Source: Amycolatopsis thermalba (lineage in GTDB: Bacteria > Actinomycetota > Actinomycetes > Mycobacteriales > Pseudonocardiaceae). Taken from it: a DNA stretch of 64,000 nucleotides. The notes beneath the pieces were generated by a model, which saw nothing but the letters and a program-made list of their open reading frames with translations, did no database searches and was not told the origin of the DNA. The stretch is taken from the NCBI RefSeq assembly GCF_003385215.1, contig NZ_PQHW01000014.1:24554-88553 (forward strand), read 5' to 3'. Shown here piece after piece: positions 1-8,872 of the stretch (position 1 is its first letter; the number at the start of each line of letters is the position of its first letter). The position numbers and the translations under genes are program-made.

Positions 1-631
1 TCACCCAGATGCCGTGCTCGTAGGCCCACTTGCCGATGGCCTCGATCTGCTCCCGGGTGTAGACCGCGCCGGTCGGGTTGGACGGCGAGTTGAACAGCAG
101 CACCTTCGTGCGGTCGGTGCGCGCGGCCTCCAGCTGCTCGACGGTGACCCGGTACCCGGTCGACTCGTCGGCGGTGACCTGCACCGGCACGCCGCCGGCC
201 AGCTTGATCGACTCGGGGTAGGTGGTCCAGTACGGCGCCAGCAGCAGGACCTCGTCGCCCGGGTCGCACAGCGTGGCGAACGCGGAGTAGACGGCCTGCT
301 TGCCGCCGTTGGTGACCAGCACCTGGCTGGGCTCGATGGTGAAGCCGGAGTCCCGCAGCGTCTTCGCCGCGATGGCCTCCTTCAGCTCGGGCAGGCCGCC
401 GGCCGCGGTGTACCCGTGGTTGGCCCGGTCGTGGACGGCCTTCGCGGCCGCCTCGACGACGTAGTCGGGGGTGGGGAAGTCCGGCTGCCCCGCACCGAAG
501 CCGATCACCGGGCGGCCCTGCGCCTTCAGCTCCTTCGCCTTCGCGTCGACGGCGAGGGTGGCCGACGGCGTGATGCCGGCGATGCGGGCCGAGATGCGGG
601 AGCCAGTGGTGACGGTTGCGGGTGCGCTCAT
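1..631 (-). CDS. aspC: Aspartate aminotransferase, class I/II, N-terminal part
   Basis: A PLP-dependent aminotransferase that would interconvert aspartate and 2-oxoglutarate with oxaloacetate and glutamate. About 210 N-terminal residues lie in the window; the PLP-binding lysine and the C-terminal domain are beyond the left edge. The family motifs [40 protein letters not shown] and [11 protein letters not shown] are all readable. The start at 631 (MSAPATVT) is chosen; an in-frame ATG at 640 is an alternative, and neither has a clear Shine-Dalgarno site. It is divergent from tRNA-Trp/secE, an arrangement known in other actinomycetes. The aspartate specificity is a family-level inference. Confidence 0.85.
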   Translation of the reverse strand, partial: MSAPATVTTGSRISARIAGITPSATLAVDAKAKELKAQGRPVIGFGAGQPDFPTPDYVVEAAAKAVHDRANHGYTAAGGLPELKEAIAAKTLRDSGFTIEPSQVLVTNGGKQAVYSAFATLCDPGDEVLLLAPYWTTYPESIKLAGGVPVQVTADESTGYRVTVEQLEAARTDRTKVLLFNSPSNPTGAVYTREQIEAIGKWAYEHGIWV

Positions 632-695
632 GACCCACATCGTCGCACGTCCGGTGTGTCCAGAAGCACGCGGGAGGCCCTTCGCGGCCCCTCGG

Positions 696-726
696 TTGCG
701 GGCCCGCGAAGGGCTTGCCGTAGACT
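696..726 (+). promoter_or_regulatory. Putative promoter for tRNA-Trp/secE
   Basis: TTGCGG at 696-701 and TAGACT at 721-726 resemble housekeeping sigma -35 and -10 boxes. The spacer is 19 nt, longer than ideal. The -10 box lies about 85 bases upstream of the tRNA. The -10 match is convincing and the -35 weak. Confidence 0.5.
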
Positions 727-810
727 TCCGAACTTGGAACGTCCGGCGCTTGACCCCGCAGGGCATGCGGGGAGGGTCAAGGGCGTCCAGCGAGCGGCTC
801 GATTGCTCGA

Positions 811-883
<73 letters not shown>

Positions 884-916
884 CGTCGATGTAGGTGCCT
901 TAGCGGAGGAGTGGTC

Positions 917-2255
<1,339 letters not shown>

Positions 2256-2332
2256 CGACCCAGTACACTGGATCGTTGGCCCTCGCGCGCAGGCAGGCGC
2301 GCGGGGTACTCGGTACTGAATAGGAACTAGGA

Positions 2333-2764
2333 ATGCCACCCAAGAAGAAGAAGCTTGCAGCGATCATCAAGCTGCAGATTCAGGCGGGTGCCGCGAACCC
2401 GGCTCCGCCGGTCGGCCCCGCGCTGGGTCAGCACGGCGTCAACATCATGGAGTTCTGCAAGGCCTACAACGCCGCGACCGAGTCGCAGCGCGGCAACGTG
2501 GTGCCGGTCGAGATCTCCGTGTACGAAGACCGGTCGTTCGACTTCAAGCTGAAGACGCCGCCGGCCGCGAAGCTGCTGCTGAAGGCCGCGGGCATCGACA
2601 AGGGCTCGGCCGAGCCGCACAAGACCAAGGTCGCCAAGGTGACCTGGGACCAGGTGCGCGAGATCGCCGAGACCAAGAAGTCGGACCTGAACGCCAACGA
2701 CGTCGAGCAGGCGGCGAAGATCATCGCCGGTACCGCCCGGTCGATGGGCATCACGGTCGAGTAA
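2333..2764 (+). CDS. rplK: 50S ribosomal protein L11
   Basis: L11 is part of the GTPase-associated centre of the large subunit and contacts the thiopeptide-binding region of 23S rRNA. The 143 residues match the usual length. The N-terminal domain includes [22 protein letters not shown], the proline-rich hinge region, and the RNA-binding C-terminal domain ends in [15 protein letters not shown] 2333 follows TAGGAACTAGGA. TACACT at 2264-2269 may be a -10 box, but no good -35 is visible. The last 76 bases are duplicated in decayed form immediately downstream. Confidence 0.97.
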   Translation: MPPKKKKLAAIIKLQIQAGAANPAPPVGPALGQHGVNIMEFCKAYNAATESQRGNVVPVEISVYEDRSFDFKLKTPPAAKLLLKAAGIDKGSAEPHKTKVAKVTWDQVREIAETKKSDLNANDVEQAAKIIAGTARSMGITVE

Positions 2765-2866
2765 TTCCCGCACCGCGAACGCCAACGACATCGAGCAGGC
2801 CGCACAGTGTCGATCAAAAGCATGATCGCCGGTACCGCTCGGTCGATGGGCATCACGGTCGAGTAA
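2689..2866 (+). repeat. Decayed tandem duplication of the rplK 3' end
   Basis: The final coding bases of rplK (2689-2764) reappear at 2777-2866. The first block (GAACGCCAACGAC.TCGAGCAGG) differs at 2 of 27 bases. The last 45 bases, including the stop, differ at 2 positions. Between the blocks, copy two has about 14 extra bases that break the L11 frame. Copy two therefore reads NANDIEQAAQCRSKA then stop in one frame. In another frame, an ATG at 2822 opens a 14-residue peptide identical to the L11 C-terminus apart from its first residue. Confidence 0.93.
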
Positions 2867-2944
2867 GAGCCCTCGGGCTCGTCGTGGGAGAGCCAGGCGC
2901 TGGCTCGTCACCACAACTGATCCACTTTCTAGCTAAGGACAGAC

Positions 2945-3664
2945 ATGGCAAAGCGCAGCAAGGCTTTCCGCCAGACCGCTGAGCAGGTCGACCGCACGCG
3001 GCTGTACGCGCCGCTGGAGGCCGTGAAGCTGGCGAAGGAGCTCTCCAAGTCCAAGATGGACGAGACGGTCGAGGTCGCGATGCGCCTCGGCGTCGACCCC
3101 CGCAAGGCCGACCAGATGGTCCGCGGCACCGTGAACCTGCCGCACGGTACCGGTAAGACCGTCCGCGTCATCGCGTTCGCCGTCGGCGACAAGGCCGCGC
3201 AGGCCGAGGCCGCCGGTGCGGACGCCGTCGGCAGCGACGACCTGATCGAGCGAATCCAGGGTGGCTGGCTCGACTTCGACGCCGCTGTCGCGACGCCGGA
3301 CCAGATGGCGAAGGTCGGGCGCATCGCCCGCATCCTGGGCCCGCGTGGCCTGATGCCGAACCCGAAGAGCGGCACCGTGACGCCCGACGTGGCGAAGGCG
3401 GTCACCGAGATCAAGGGCGGCAAGATCGACTTCCGCGTCGACAAGCAGGCCAACCTGCACCTGGTGATCGGCAAGTCGTCGTTCGACGCCGAGAAGCTGG
3501 TGGAGAACTACGCGGCCGCCCTGGACGAGATCCTCCGGGCGAAGCCGTCCGCCGCGAAGGGCCGCTACATCAAGAAGGTGGTCGTCTCGACCACCATGGG
3601 ACGCGGCATCCCGGTCGACCCGGCCCGGACGCGCAACCTCCTCGCGGAGGAAGCGACCGCCTGA
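2945..3664 (+). CDS. rplA: 50S ribosomal protein L1
   Basis: L1 forms the mobile L1 stalk near the E site and in many bacteria represses its own operon. The 239 residues are full length. The signature region [15 protein letters not shown] is present, as are the N-terminal [10 protein letters not shown] and the C-terminal [18 protein letters not shown] 2945 follows GCTAAGGACAG. The 180-nt gap from rplK is unusually long because it carries the rplK duplication. A strong hairpin terminator follows the stop codon. Confidence 0.97.
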   Translation: MAKRSKAFRQTAEQVDRTRLYAPLEAVKLAKELSKSKMDETVEVAMRLGVDPRKADQMVRGTVNLPHGTGKTVRVIAFAVGDKAAQAEAAGADAVGSDDLIERIQGGWLDFDAAVATPDQMAKVGRIARILGPRGLMPNPKSGTVTPDVAKAVTEIKGGKIDFRVDKQANLHLVIGKSSFDAEKLVENYAAALDEILRAKPSAAKGRYIKKVVVSTTMGRGIPVDPARTRNLLAEEATA

Positions 3665-3678
3665 CGGTCAGTGACGTG

Positions 3679-3713
3679 AACGGGCCCCGGCGCTGCTGCG
3701 CTGGGGCCCGTTT
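3679..3713. terminator. Hairpin terminator between rplA and the convergent gene
   Basis: Stem AACGGGCCCC pairs with GGGGCCCGTT and continues inward, with a short T run on either side. It can serve both rplA and the reverse-strand gene ending at 3718. Confidence 0.8.
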
Positions 3714-3717
3714 CGCG

Positions 3718-4605
3718 TTATCGGCTGGTGGGAGTGGCCGCGGTGCTCGGCACCGGACAGGTCACGGGCCCCGGCTCGTGGCCGGTGATGAGCCATTGCC
3801 CCTTCTCCACGCGCTGCACGGTGAACGTCCCGAGGGCGGGTCCGCCCTGGATGGGGAACCGGCACGAGTCGATCGTCAGGGTATCGCCGGGTGGAGGCTC
3901 GGAGACCGAGCTGGGGATCGACTCGGCGTAGTTGTTGACATTGGTGACCTGGGCTTTCAGTGCGAACACCGCCTGCTGGCAGTCGGCGTACCCGAGGTCT
4001 TCCGCGAACTTCTGCTGGATCGGGATGTCGAACGAGCCGCACGCGAGATCGGGCCGGTTCTGCGCGATCTGGGCGTAGACCGTGCGGACCGCCTCGTACG
4101 GCTGGGTGGAGAAGATCTTGTTCGTGCGCCACTGCCCGCCACCGGTTTCCGAGGCCGGCTTGTCTTCGTCGTCGGTGGGGAAGAAGTGGTTGTACGCCAG
4201 CTTGCCGGCCACCAGCAGGACGATCAGGAACAGCAGGGCGGACAGCAGCTTCCCCGCCAGGCGCTTCGCCCACTTCGGCGCCCTGATCTTCGGGCCGGGC
4301 TGGAGCTGGCCGTACGGCGGAGGCGGCCGCACCGGCGGGCCGCCGGGGCCGGGCTGCGTCGGTGGGCCGTAGCCGGGCGCGCTTTGCACCGGGGCGTTCT
4401 GCGTGGGCACCAGCTGGCCGTTGCCCTGCCGCTGGGCCTCCGTGTAGCGGAGGAAGTCCTGGAACTGCTGGAACTGCTGGAACTGCCGCAGCTGCTCCGG
4501 ATCCAGCCGCGGCTGCGCGGGTTCGACCGCGGAACCGCTGGGCTCCGGGTCCCGGGACGGCTCGTCGGGCTGCTGGCCTGGTCGCTGCTCCACCACGCGC
4601 CCCAT
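3718..4605 (-). CDS. Single-pass membrane protein, Gln/Pro-rich N-terminus, function unknown
   Basis: The 295-residue product is not recognised. Residues 1-110 are disordered, with a repeated QFQQFQQFQ stretch near 41-51 and proline-rich tracts near 80-106. A basic segment (KIRAPKWAKRLAGK) precedes one transmembrane helix at about 118-137 (LSALLFLIVLLVAGKLAYNH). The remaining ~150 residues should be outside the cell and contain three cysteines (LACGSF, YADCQQ, IDSCRF), in a pattern suggesting an NTF2-like or SnoaL-like small domain; that is inference from shape only. It sits in reverse orientation between rplA and rplJ and splits the usual L11-L10 gene string. Confidence 0.75.
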   Translation of the reverse strand: MGRVVEQRPGQQPDEPSRDPEPSGSAVEPAQPRLDPEQLRQFQQFQQFQDFLRYTEAQRQGNGQLVPTQNAPVQSAPGYGPPTQPGPGGPPVRPPPPYGQLQPGPKIRAPKWAKRLAGKLLSALLFLIVLLVAGKLAYNHFFPTDDEDKPASETGGGQWRTNKIFSTQPYEAVRTVYAQIAQNRPDLACGSFDIPIQQKFAEDLGYADCQQAVFALKAQVTNVNNYAESIPSSVSEPPPGDTLTIDSCRFPIQGGPALGTFTVQRVEKGQWLITGHEPGPVTCPVPSTAATPTSR

Positions 4606-4681
4606 GATGCCTGCCGTGTGGTGGCCGAGTCATCACGCACCGCGCAAACCGGCCCCCGCGCCGGGCACGAAAACCACCAGG

Positions 4682-4809
4682 TACGATGGACGACGGTTCT
4701 ACCGAAGACCGCTGGTTCTTCACGCCGTCAGGCGTGAAGCGAAGTGCCCCGAGCAGAAGGGGCGGCCCGCGCAGGAAGAACGAGGCCGGTGCACCCGTGT
4801 GCGCCGATG
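4682..4809 (+). promoter_or_regulatory. rplJ promoter -10 and L10-type leader RNA
   Basis: TACGAT at 4682-4687 is a plausible -10 box, with no clear -35. The transcript then contains ACCGAAGACC, a sequence typical of L10 leaders. A perfect 9-bp hairpin follows (CTTCACGCC, loop GTCA, GGCGTGAAG, 4718-4739). L10(L12)4 binding to such leaders represses rplJL in other bacteria. The family assignment is from recall of the motif, not a covariance search. Confidence 0.65.
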
Positions 4810-4846
4810 ACGCCCCGTGCTTGCTGCGCGTGGGCGTTTTCTTCTT
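4810..4846 (+). terminator. Attenuator terminator in the rplJ leader
   Basis: ACGCCCCGTGC (4810-4820) pairs with GCGCGTGGGCGT with one bulged T, followed by TTTCTTCTT. This is a canonical intrinsic terminator about 50 nt upstream of rplJ. It implies premature termination when the leader is in the repressed fold. Confidence 0.75.
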
Positions 4847-4898
4847 CCCGGGACTCCTCGCACAAGGCGGTCACACCAGCCAAGAGAGGAGGCGACCC

Positions 4899-5435
4899 AT
4901 GGCGAAGCCGGACAAGGTGGCGGCCGTCGCCGAGATCGCGGACCACTTCCGCAACAGCTCGGCCACCGTCGTCACGCAGTACAACGGCCTCTCCGTGTCC
5001 CAGCTGTCCCAGCTGCGCCGCGCTCTCGGCACCAGTGCCAAGTACCGGGTTGCGAAGAACACCCTCGTGCAGCGGGCCGCGGAAGAGGCCGGCATCGAGG
5101 GTCTCCAGGACCTCTTCGTCGGCCCGACCGCGATCGCCTTCGTGCAGGGTGAGCCGGTCGACGCCGCGAAGGCCCTGAAGAACTTCGCCAAGGACAACGC
5201 CGCCCTGGTCATCAAGGGCGGCTACATGGACGGCCGCCCGCTGTCCGTCGACGAGGTCAACCAGATCGCCGACCTCGACAGCCGCGAGGTTCTCCTCGCC
5301 AAGGCGGCAGGCGCGTTCAAGGCCAAGCTGTCCCAGGCCGCGGCACTGTTCCAGGCCCCGGCGTCCCAGGTCGCCCGCCTCGCGCAGGCCCTGGCCGACA
5401 AGCAGCAGGGCGACGAGGCACCCGCCGAGAGCTGA
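4899..5435 (+). CDS. rplJ: 50S ribosomal protein L10
   Basis: L10 anchors the L7/L12 dimers to the ribosome stalk base. The 178-residue product shows [20 protein letters not shown] at the N-terminus and [19 protein letters not shown] in the rRNA-binding domain. The helical C-terminal part ([20 protein letters not shown]) carries the L12 binding sites. The upstream frame is open to 4686, but ATG 4899, preceded by GAGAGGAGG, gives the conserved length. It is co-transcribed with rplL 44 nt downstream and controlled by the attenuated leader. Confidence 0.96.
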   Translation: MAKPDKVAAVAEIADHFRNSSATVVTQYNGLSVSQLSQLRRALGTSAKYRVAKNTLVQRAAEEAGIEGLQDLFVGPTAIAFVQGEPVDAAKALKNFAKDNAALVIKGGYMDGRPLSVDEVNQIADLDSREVLLAKAAGAFKAKLSQAAALFQAPASQVARLAQALADKQQGDEAPAES

Positions 5436-5479
5436 CGTACCACCCACCCCGTACCACCCGTTAGGAAAGGAACGCCATC

Positions 5480-5872
5480 ATGGCGAAGCTGAGCACCGAC
5501 GAACTGCTCGACGCGTTCAAGGAGCTGACCCTGCTGGAGCTCTCGGACTTCGTGAAGAAGTTCGAGGAGACCTTCGACGTCACCGCCGCCGCCCCGGTCG
5601 CCGCCGGCGCGGCCGCCCCGGGTGCCGCCGCCGCGGGCGCCCCGGCCGAGGAGGAGAAGGACGAGTTCGACGTCATCCTCGAGGGTGCCGGCGACAAGAA
5701 GATCCAGGTCATCAAGGTCGTCCGCGAGGTCGTCTCCGGTCTGGGCCTGAAGGAGGCCAAGGAGCTCGTCGAGGGCGCCCCGAAGCCGCTCCTGGAGAAG
5801 GTCGACAAGGACGCCGCCAACGCGGCCAAGGAGAAGCTCGAGGCTGCCGGCGCCAAGGTCAGCGTCAAGTAG
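5480..5872 (+). CDS. rplL: 50S ribosomal protein L7/L12
   Basis: L7/L12 is the multicopy stalk protein that recruits translational GTPases. The 130 residues comprise an N-terminal dimerisation domain ([25 protein letters not shown]), an Ala/Gly-rich flexible hinge at about residues 36-55, and the conserved C-terminal domain ([34 protein letters not shown]). ATG 5480 follows AGGAAAGGAACG. A strong terminator closes the unit. Confidence 0.97.
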   Translation: MAKLSTDELLDAFKELTLLELSDFVKKFEETFDVTAAAPVAAGAAAPGAAAAGAPAEEEKDEFDVILEGAGDKKIQVIKVVREVVSGLGLKEAKELVEGAPKPLLEKVDKDAANAAKEKLEAAGAKVSVK

Positions 5873-5891
5873 TCGCGAATTTCGCATCTCG

Positions 5892-5929
5892 AAAAAGGCG
5901 GGTCACCTCCACGGTGGCCCGCCTTTTTC
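5892..5929 (+). terminator. Intrinsic terminator after rplL
   Basis: AAAAAGGCGGGTCACC pairs with GGTGGCCCGCCTTTTT around a short loop, ending in a T tract. It is the best terminator in the window and separates rplJL from the mce locus. Confidence 0.92.
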
Positions 5930-5941
5930 GGATCACCTGGA

Positions 5942-5970
5942 TTGTGGCTTGCAAAACTCATGAGTAACCT
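5942..5970 (+). promoter_or_regulatory. Putative mce operon promoter with palindromic operator
   Basis: TTGTGG (5942-5947) and TAACCT (5965-5970) are separated by exactly 17 nt. A perfect 10-bp palindrome, ACTCATGAGT (5956-5965), overlaps the spacer and the first base of the -10. This is where a repressor would block polymerase. The regulator is not identifiable from this window. Confidence 0.5.
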
Positions 5971-6059
5971 GCCCGGGACTTGACTCGTTGCACCCTGTTG
6001 ACGCCGGGCAGGCGTGTGCCAGGGTGTTGATCCACGGCGTCGGAGCTGCGGGAGGTTCG

Positions 6060-7232
6060 ATGGGTGCCGAGGTGGTCATCGAGGGTCTGACCAAGTCCTT
6101 CGGGCGGCAGAGCATTTGGCGGGACGTGACCTTGACACTGCCTCCGGGCGAGGTGTCGGTCATGCTGGGCCCGTCGGGCACCGGTAAGTCGGTGTTCCTG
6201 AAGTCCATGATCGGGCTGCTCAAGCCCGACCGGGGCAAGTGCGTCATCAACGGCGTGGACATCGTGCGGTGCAGCGAGCACAAGCTGTACGAAACGCGAA
6301 AATTGTTCGGTGTCCTGTTCCAGGACGGCGCGCTGTTCGGGTCGATGAACCTCTACGACAACGTCGCCTTCCCGCTGCGCGAGCACACCAAGAAATCCGA
6401 GACCGAGATCCGCCGGATCGTCCTGGAAAAGCTCGAGATGACCGGTCTGGCCGGTGCCGAAAAGAAGCTGCCCGGCGAGATTTCGGGCGGGATGCGCAAG
6501 CGCGCCGGCCTGGCCCGGGCGCTGGTGCTGGACCCGGAGATCATCCTGGTCGACGAGCCGGACTCCGGTCTGGACCCGGTCCGCACCACCTACATCTCGC
6601 AGCTGTTCATCGACGTGAACGCGCAGATCGACGCCACGTTCCTGATCGTCACGCACAACATCAACCTGGCCCGCACGGTGCCGGACAACCTGGGCATGCT
6701 GTTCCGCAAGGAGCTGGTCATGTTCGGCCCCCGCGAGGTGCTGCTGACCAGCGAGGAGCCGGTCGTCAAGCAGTTCCTGAACGGCCGCATGGACGGCCCG
6801 ATCGGTATGTCCGAGGAGAAGGACACCGCCCAGATGGCCGCCGAGCGCGCCATGTTCGAGGCCGGCCACCACGCCGGCGGTGTCGAGGACGTCACCGGCA
6901 TCCCGGCCCAGATGCAGCCGACCCCGGGCGTGCCGACCCGGCAGGGCGCGATCCGCCGCAAGGACCGGGTCATGAAGATCCTGCACACGCTCCCGCCCGC
7001 GGCGCAGGAGGGGATCATCGAGTCCCTGTCGCCGGAGGAGCAGCGCCACTACGGCGTCACGCCGCGCCGCGCGGTGCACACCGGCAGCAGGCACGCCGCC
7101 CCGACCCAGCCGCTGCCGACGCAGCACCAGGGGCAGCTGCCGCAGGAGGAAATCGCCCACATGCCGCAGTCGGGCTGGTCCAGAACCGAGACCACCGACC
7201 GGCTGCGTGGCCCGGGGGCCGGTGAGGCATGA
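6060..7232 (+). CDS. mceG: Mce-system ABC transporter ATP-binding protein MceG/Mkl
   Basis: This cytoplasmic ATPase would energise lipid import through the YrbE permeases and the Mce tunnel proteins. The 390-residue product has Walker A GPSGTGKS (37-44), Q-loop FQDGALF, signature SGGMRKRAGLARAL, Walker B IILVDEPDSGLDP and H-loop VTHN, followed by a ~150-residue C-terminal extension. ATG 6060 is chosen because GGGAGG lies just upstream; GTG 6024 is an alternative. The stop overlaps the first permease (ATGA). In Mycobacterium tuberculosis the homologue mkl also lies near rplJL but apart from its mce operons; here the whole system is together. Confidence 0.92.
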   Translation: MGAEVVIEGLTKSFGRQSIWRDVTLTLPPGEVSVMLGPSGTGKSVFLKSMIGLLKPDRGKCVINGVDIVRCSEHKLYETRKLFGVLFQDGALFGSMNLYDNVAFPLREHTKKSETEIRRIVLEKLEMTGLAGAEKKLPGEISGGMRKRAGLARALVLDPEIILVDEPDSGLDPVRTTYISQLFIDVNAQIDATFLIVTHNINLARTVPDNLGMLFRKELVMFGPREVLLTSEEPVVKQFLNGRMDGPIGMSEEKDTAQMAAERAMFEAGHHAGGVEDVTGIPAQMQPTPGVPTRQGAIRRKDRVMKILHTLPPAAQEGIIESLSPEEQRHYGVTPRRAVHTGSRHAAPTQPLPTQHQGQLPQEEIAHMPQSGWSRTETTDRLRGPGAGEA

Positions 7233-8023
7233 GCTCGACGGCCTCCCCGGCCAAGGTTCCCGGACTCGGAATGCTGCGTGAGACCGGGAAGTTGTTCGCC
7301 CTCGGGCTGGACATCATCCGCGGGTTCTTCCAGCGGCCGTTCCAGTTGCGGGAGTTCATCCAGCAGTCGTGGTTCATCGCGAGCGTCACGATCCTGCCCA
7401 CGGCCCTCGTCGCGATCCCGTTCGGCGCGGTCATCTCGCTGCAGTTCGGGTCGCTCGCGCGTCAGCTCGGCGCGCAGTCCTACACCGGTGCCGGCAGCGT
7501 GCTCGCGACCGTGCAGCAGGCCGCTCCGCTGGTGACCGCGCTGCTCGTCGCGGGCGCCGGCGGCAGCGCGATCTGCGCGGACATCGGCGCGCGCACCATC
7601 CGCGAGGAGATCGACGCGATGGAGGTGCTCGGCGTCTCCGCGGTGCAGCGGCTGATCGTGCCGCGCGTGCTGGCGTCGATGCTCGTCGCGTTGCTGCTCA
7701 ACGGCATGGTCAGCGTCATCGGCGTGCTCGGCGGCTACTTCTTCAACGTCGTGCTGCAGGGCGGCACGCCGGGCGCGTACCTGGCGAGCTTCTCGGCGCT
7801 GGCGCAGCTGCCCGACCTGTGGGTCGGCGAGATCAAGGCGCTCATCTTCGGCTTCATCGCGGCCGTGGTCGCCGCCTACCGCGGGCTGAACCCCGCCGGC
7901 GGCCCGAAGGGCGTGGGTGACGCGGTGAACCAGTCCGTCGTCATCACGTTCCTGCTGCTGTTCGTCGTGAACTTCGTGATCACGCTCATCTACCTGCAGA
8001 TCGTCCCCGGAAAGCTGAGCTGA
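7229..8023 (+). CDS. yrbEA: MlaE/YrbE-family permease A of the mce locus
   Basis: The first of two integral inner-membrane permease subunits of the Mce lipid importer. It has 264 residues with several hydrophobic helices. The MlaE signature region GAQSYTGAGSVLATVQQAAPLVTALL is followed by GSAICADIGARTIREEIDAMEVLGVSAVQRL, the motif (EEIDAMEVLG) that contacts the ATPase. ATG 7229 overlaps the mceG stop. YrbEA and YrbEB are expected to form a heterodimer. Confidence 0.93.
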   Translation: MSSTASPAKVPGLGMLRETGKLFALGLDIIRGFFQRPFQLREFIQQSWFIASVTILPTALVAIPFGAVISLQFGSLARQLGAQSYTGAGSVLATVQQAAPLVTALLVAGAGGSAICADIGARTIREEIDAMEVLGVSAVQRLIVPRVLASMLVALLLNGMVSVIGVLGGYFFNVVLQGGTPGAYLASFSALAQLPDLWVGEIKALIFGFIAAVVAAYRGLNPAGGPKGVGDAVNQSVVITFLLLFVVNFVITLIYLQIVPGKLS

Positions 8024-8025
8024 TC

Positions 8026-8865
8026 ATGGCGAGCATCGGTCAGACGGCGAAGCGGATCGCCACCCGTCCACTGGAGATCCTGGACAACTTCGGCGACCAG
8101 ATGTCGTTCTACGCCCGTGCGCTGGCGTGGACGCCGCGCACGCTGCGCCGCTACACCAAGGAGGTCCTGCGGCTGCTGGCGGAGGTGAGCTTCGGCTCCG
8201 GTTCGCTGGCGGTCATCGGCGGCACGGTCGGCGTGATGATCGGCCTGACCCTGTTCACCGGTGTGCTGGTCGGCCTGCAGGGCTACTCGGCCCTGAACTC
8301 GATCGGCACGTCGGCGTTCACCGGGTTCCTGACGGCGTTCTTCAACACCCGCGAGATCGCGCCGCTGGTCGCCGGGCTGGCGTTGTCGGCGACCGTCGGC
8401 GCCGGGTTCACCGCCCAGCTGGGCGCGATGCGGATCTCCGAGGAGATCGACGCGCTCGAGGTGATGGGCGTGCCGAGCCTGCCGTACCTGGTGACCACCC
8501 GGATCATCGCCGGGTTCGTCGCGGTCATCCCGCTGTACGTGATCGGCCTGCTGTCGTCCTACCTGGCGTCGCGGCTGGTGGTCATCTACATCTACGGGCA
8601 GTCGGCGGGCACGTACGACCACTACTTCAACCTGTTCCTACCTCCCGAAGACGTCTTCTACTCGTTCATCAAGGTGCTGATATTCAGCGTCGTGATCATC
8701 CTGACCCACTGCTACTTCGGGTACCGCGCCTCCGGCGGCCCGGCCGGCGTGGGTGTGGCGGTGGGCCGCGCGGTGCGGCTGAGCATCGTCACGGTCGCCA
8801 TCATCAACTTCTTCATCGGGTTCGCCATCTGGGGAACCTCGGTGACGGTCCGGATCGCGGGGTGA
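8026..8865 (+). CDS. yrbEB: MlaE/YrbE-family permease B of the mce locus
   Basis: The second permease subunit, 279 residues. After a soluble N-terminus it has multiple membrane helices, including GSLAVIGGTVGVMIGLTLFTGVLVG. The same ATPase-coupling motif, SEEIDALEVMGVPSLPYLV, is present. ATG 8026 lies 2 nt after yrbEA. It is the partner of YrbEA and precedes the six Mce genes in the canonical order. Confidence 0.93.
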   Translation: MASIGQTAKRIATRPLEILDNFGDQMSFYARALAWTPRTLRRYTKEVLRLLAEVSFGSGSLAVIGGTVGVMIGLTLFTGVLVGLQGYSALNSIGTSAFTGFLTAFFNTREIAPLVAGLALSATVGAGFTAQLGAMRISEEIDALEVMGVPSLPYLVTTRIIAGFVAVIPLYVIGLLSSYLASRLVVIYIYGQSAGTYDHYFNLFLPPEDVFYSFIKVLIFSVVIILTHCYFGYRASGGPAGVGVAVGRAVRLSIVTVAIINFFIGFAIWGTSVTVRIAG

Positions 8866-8872
8866 GGACACC

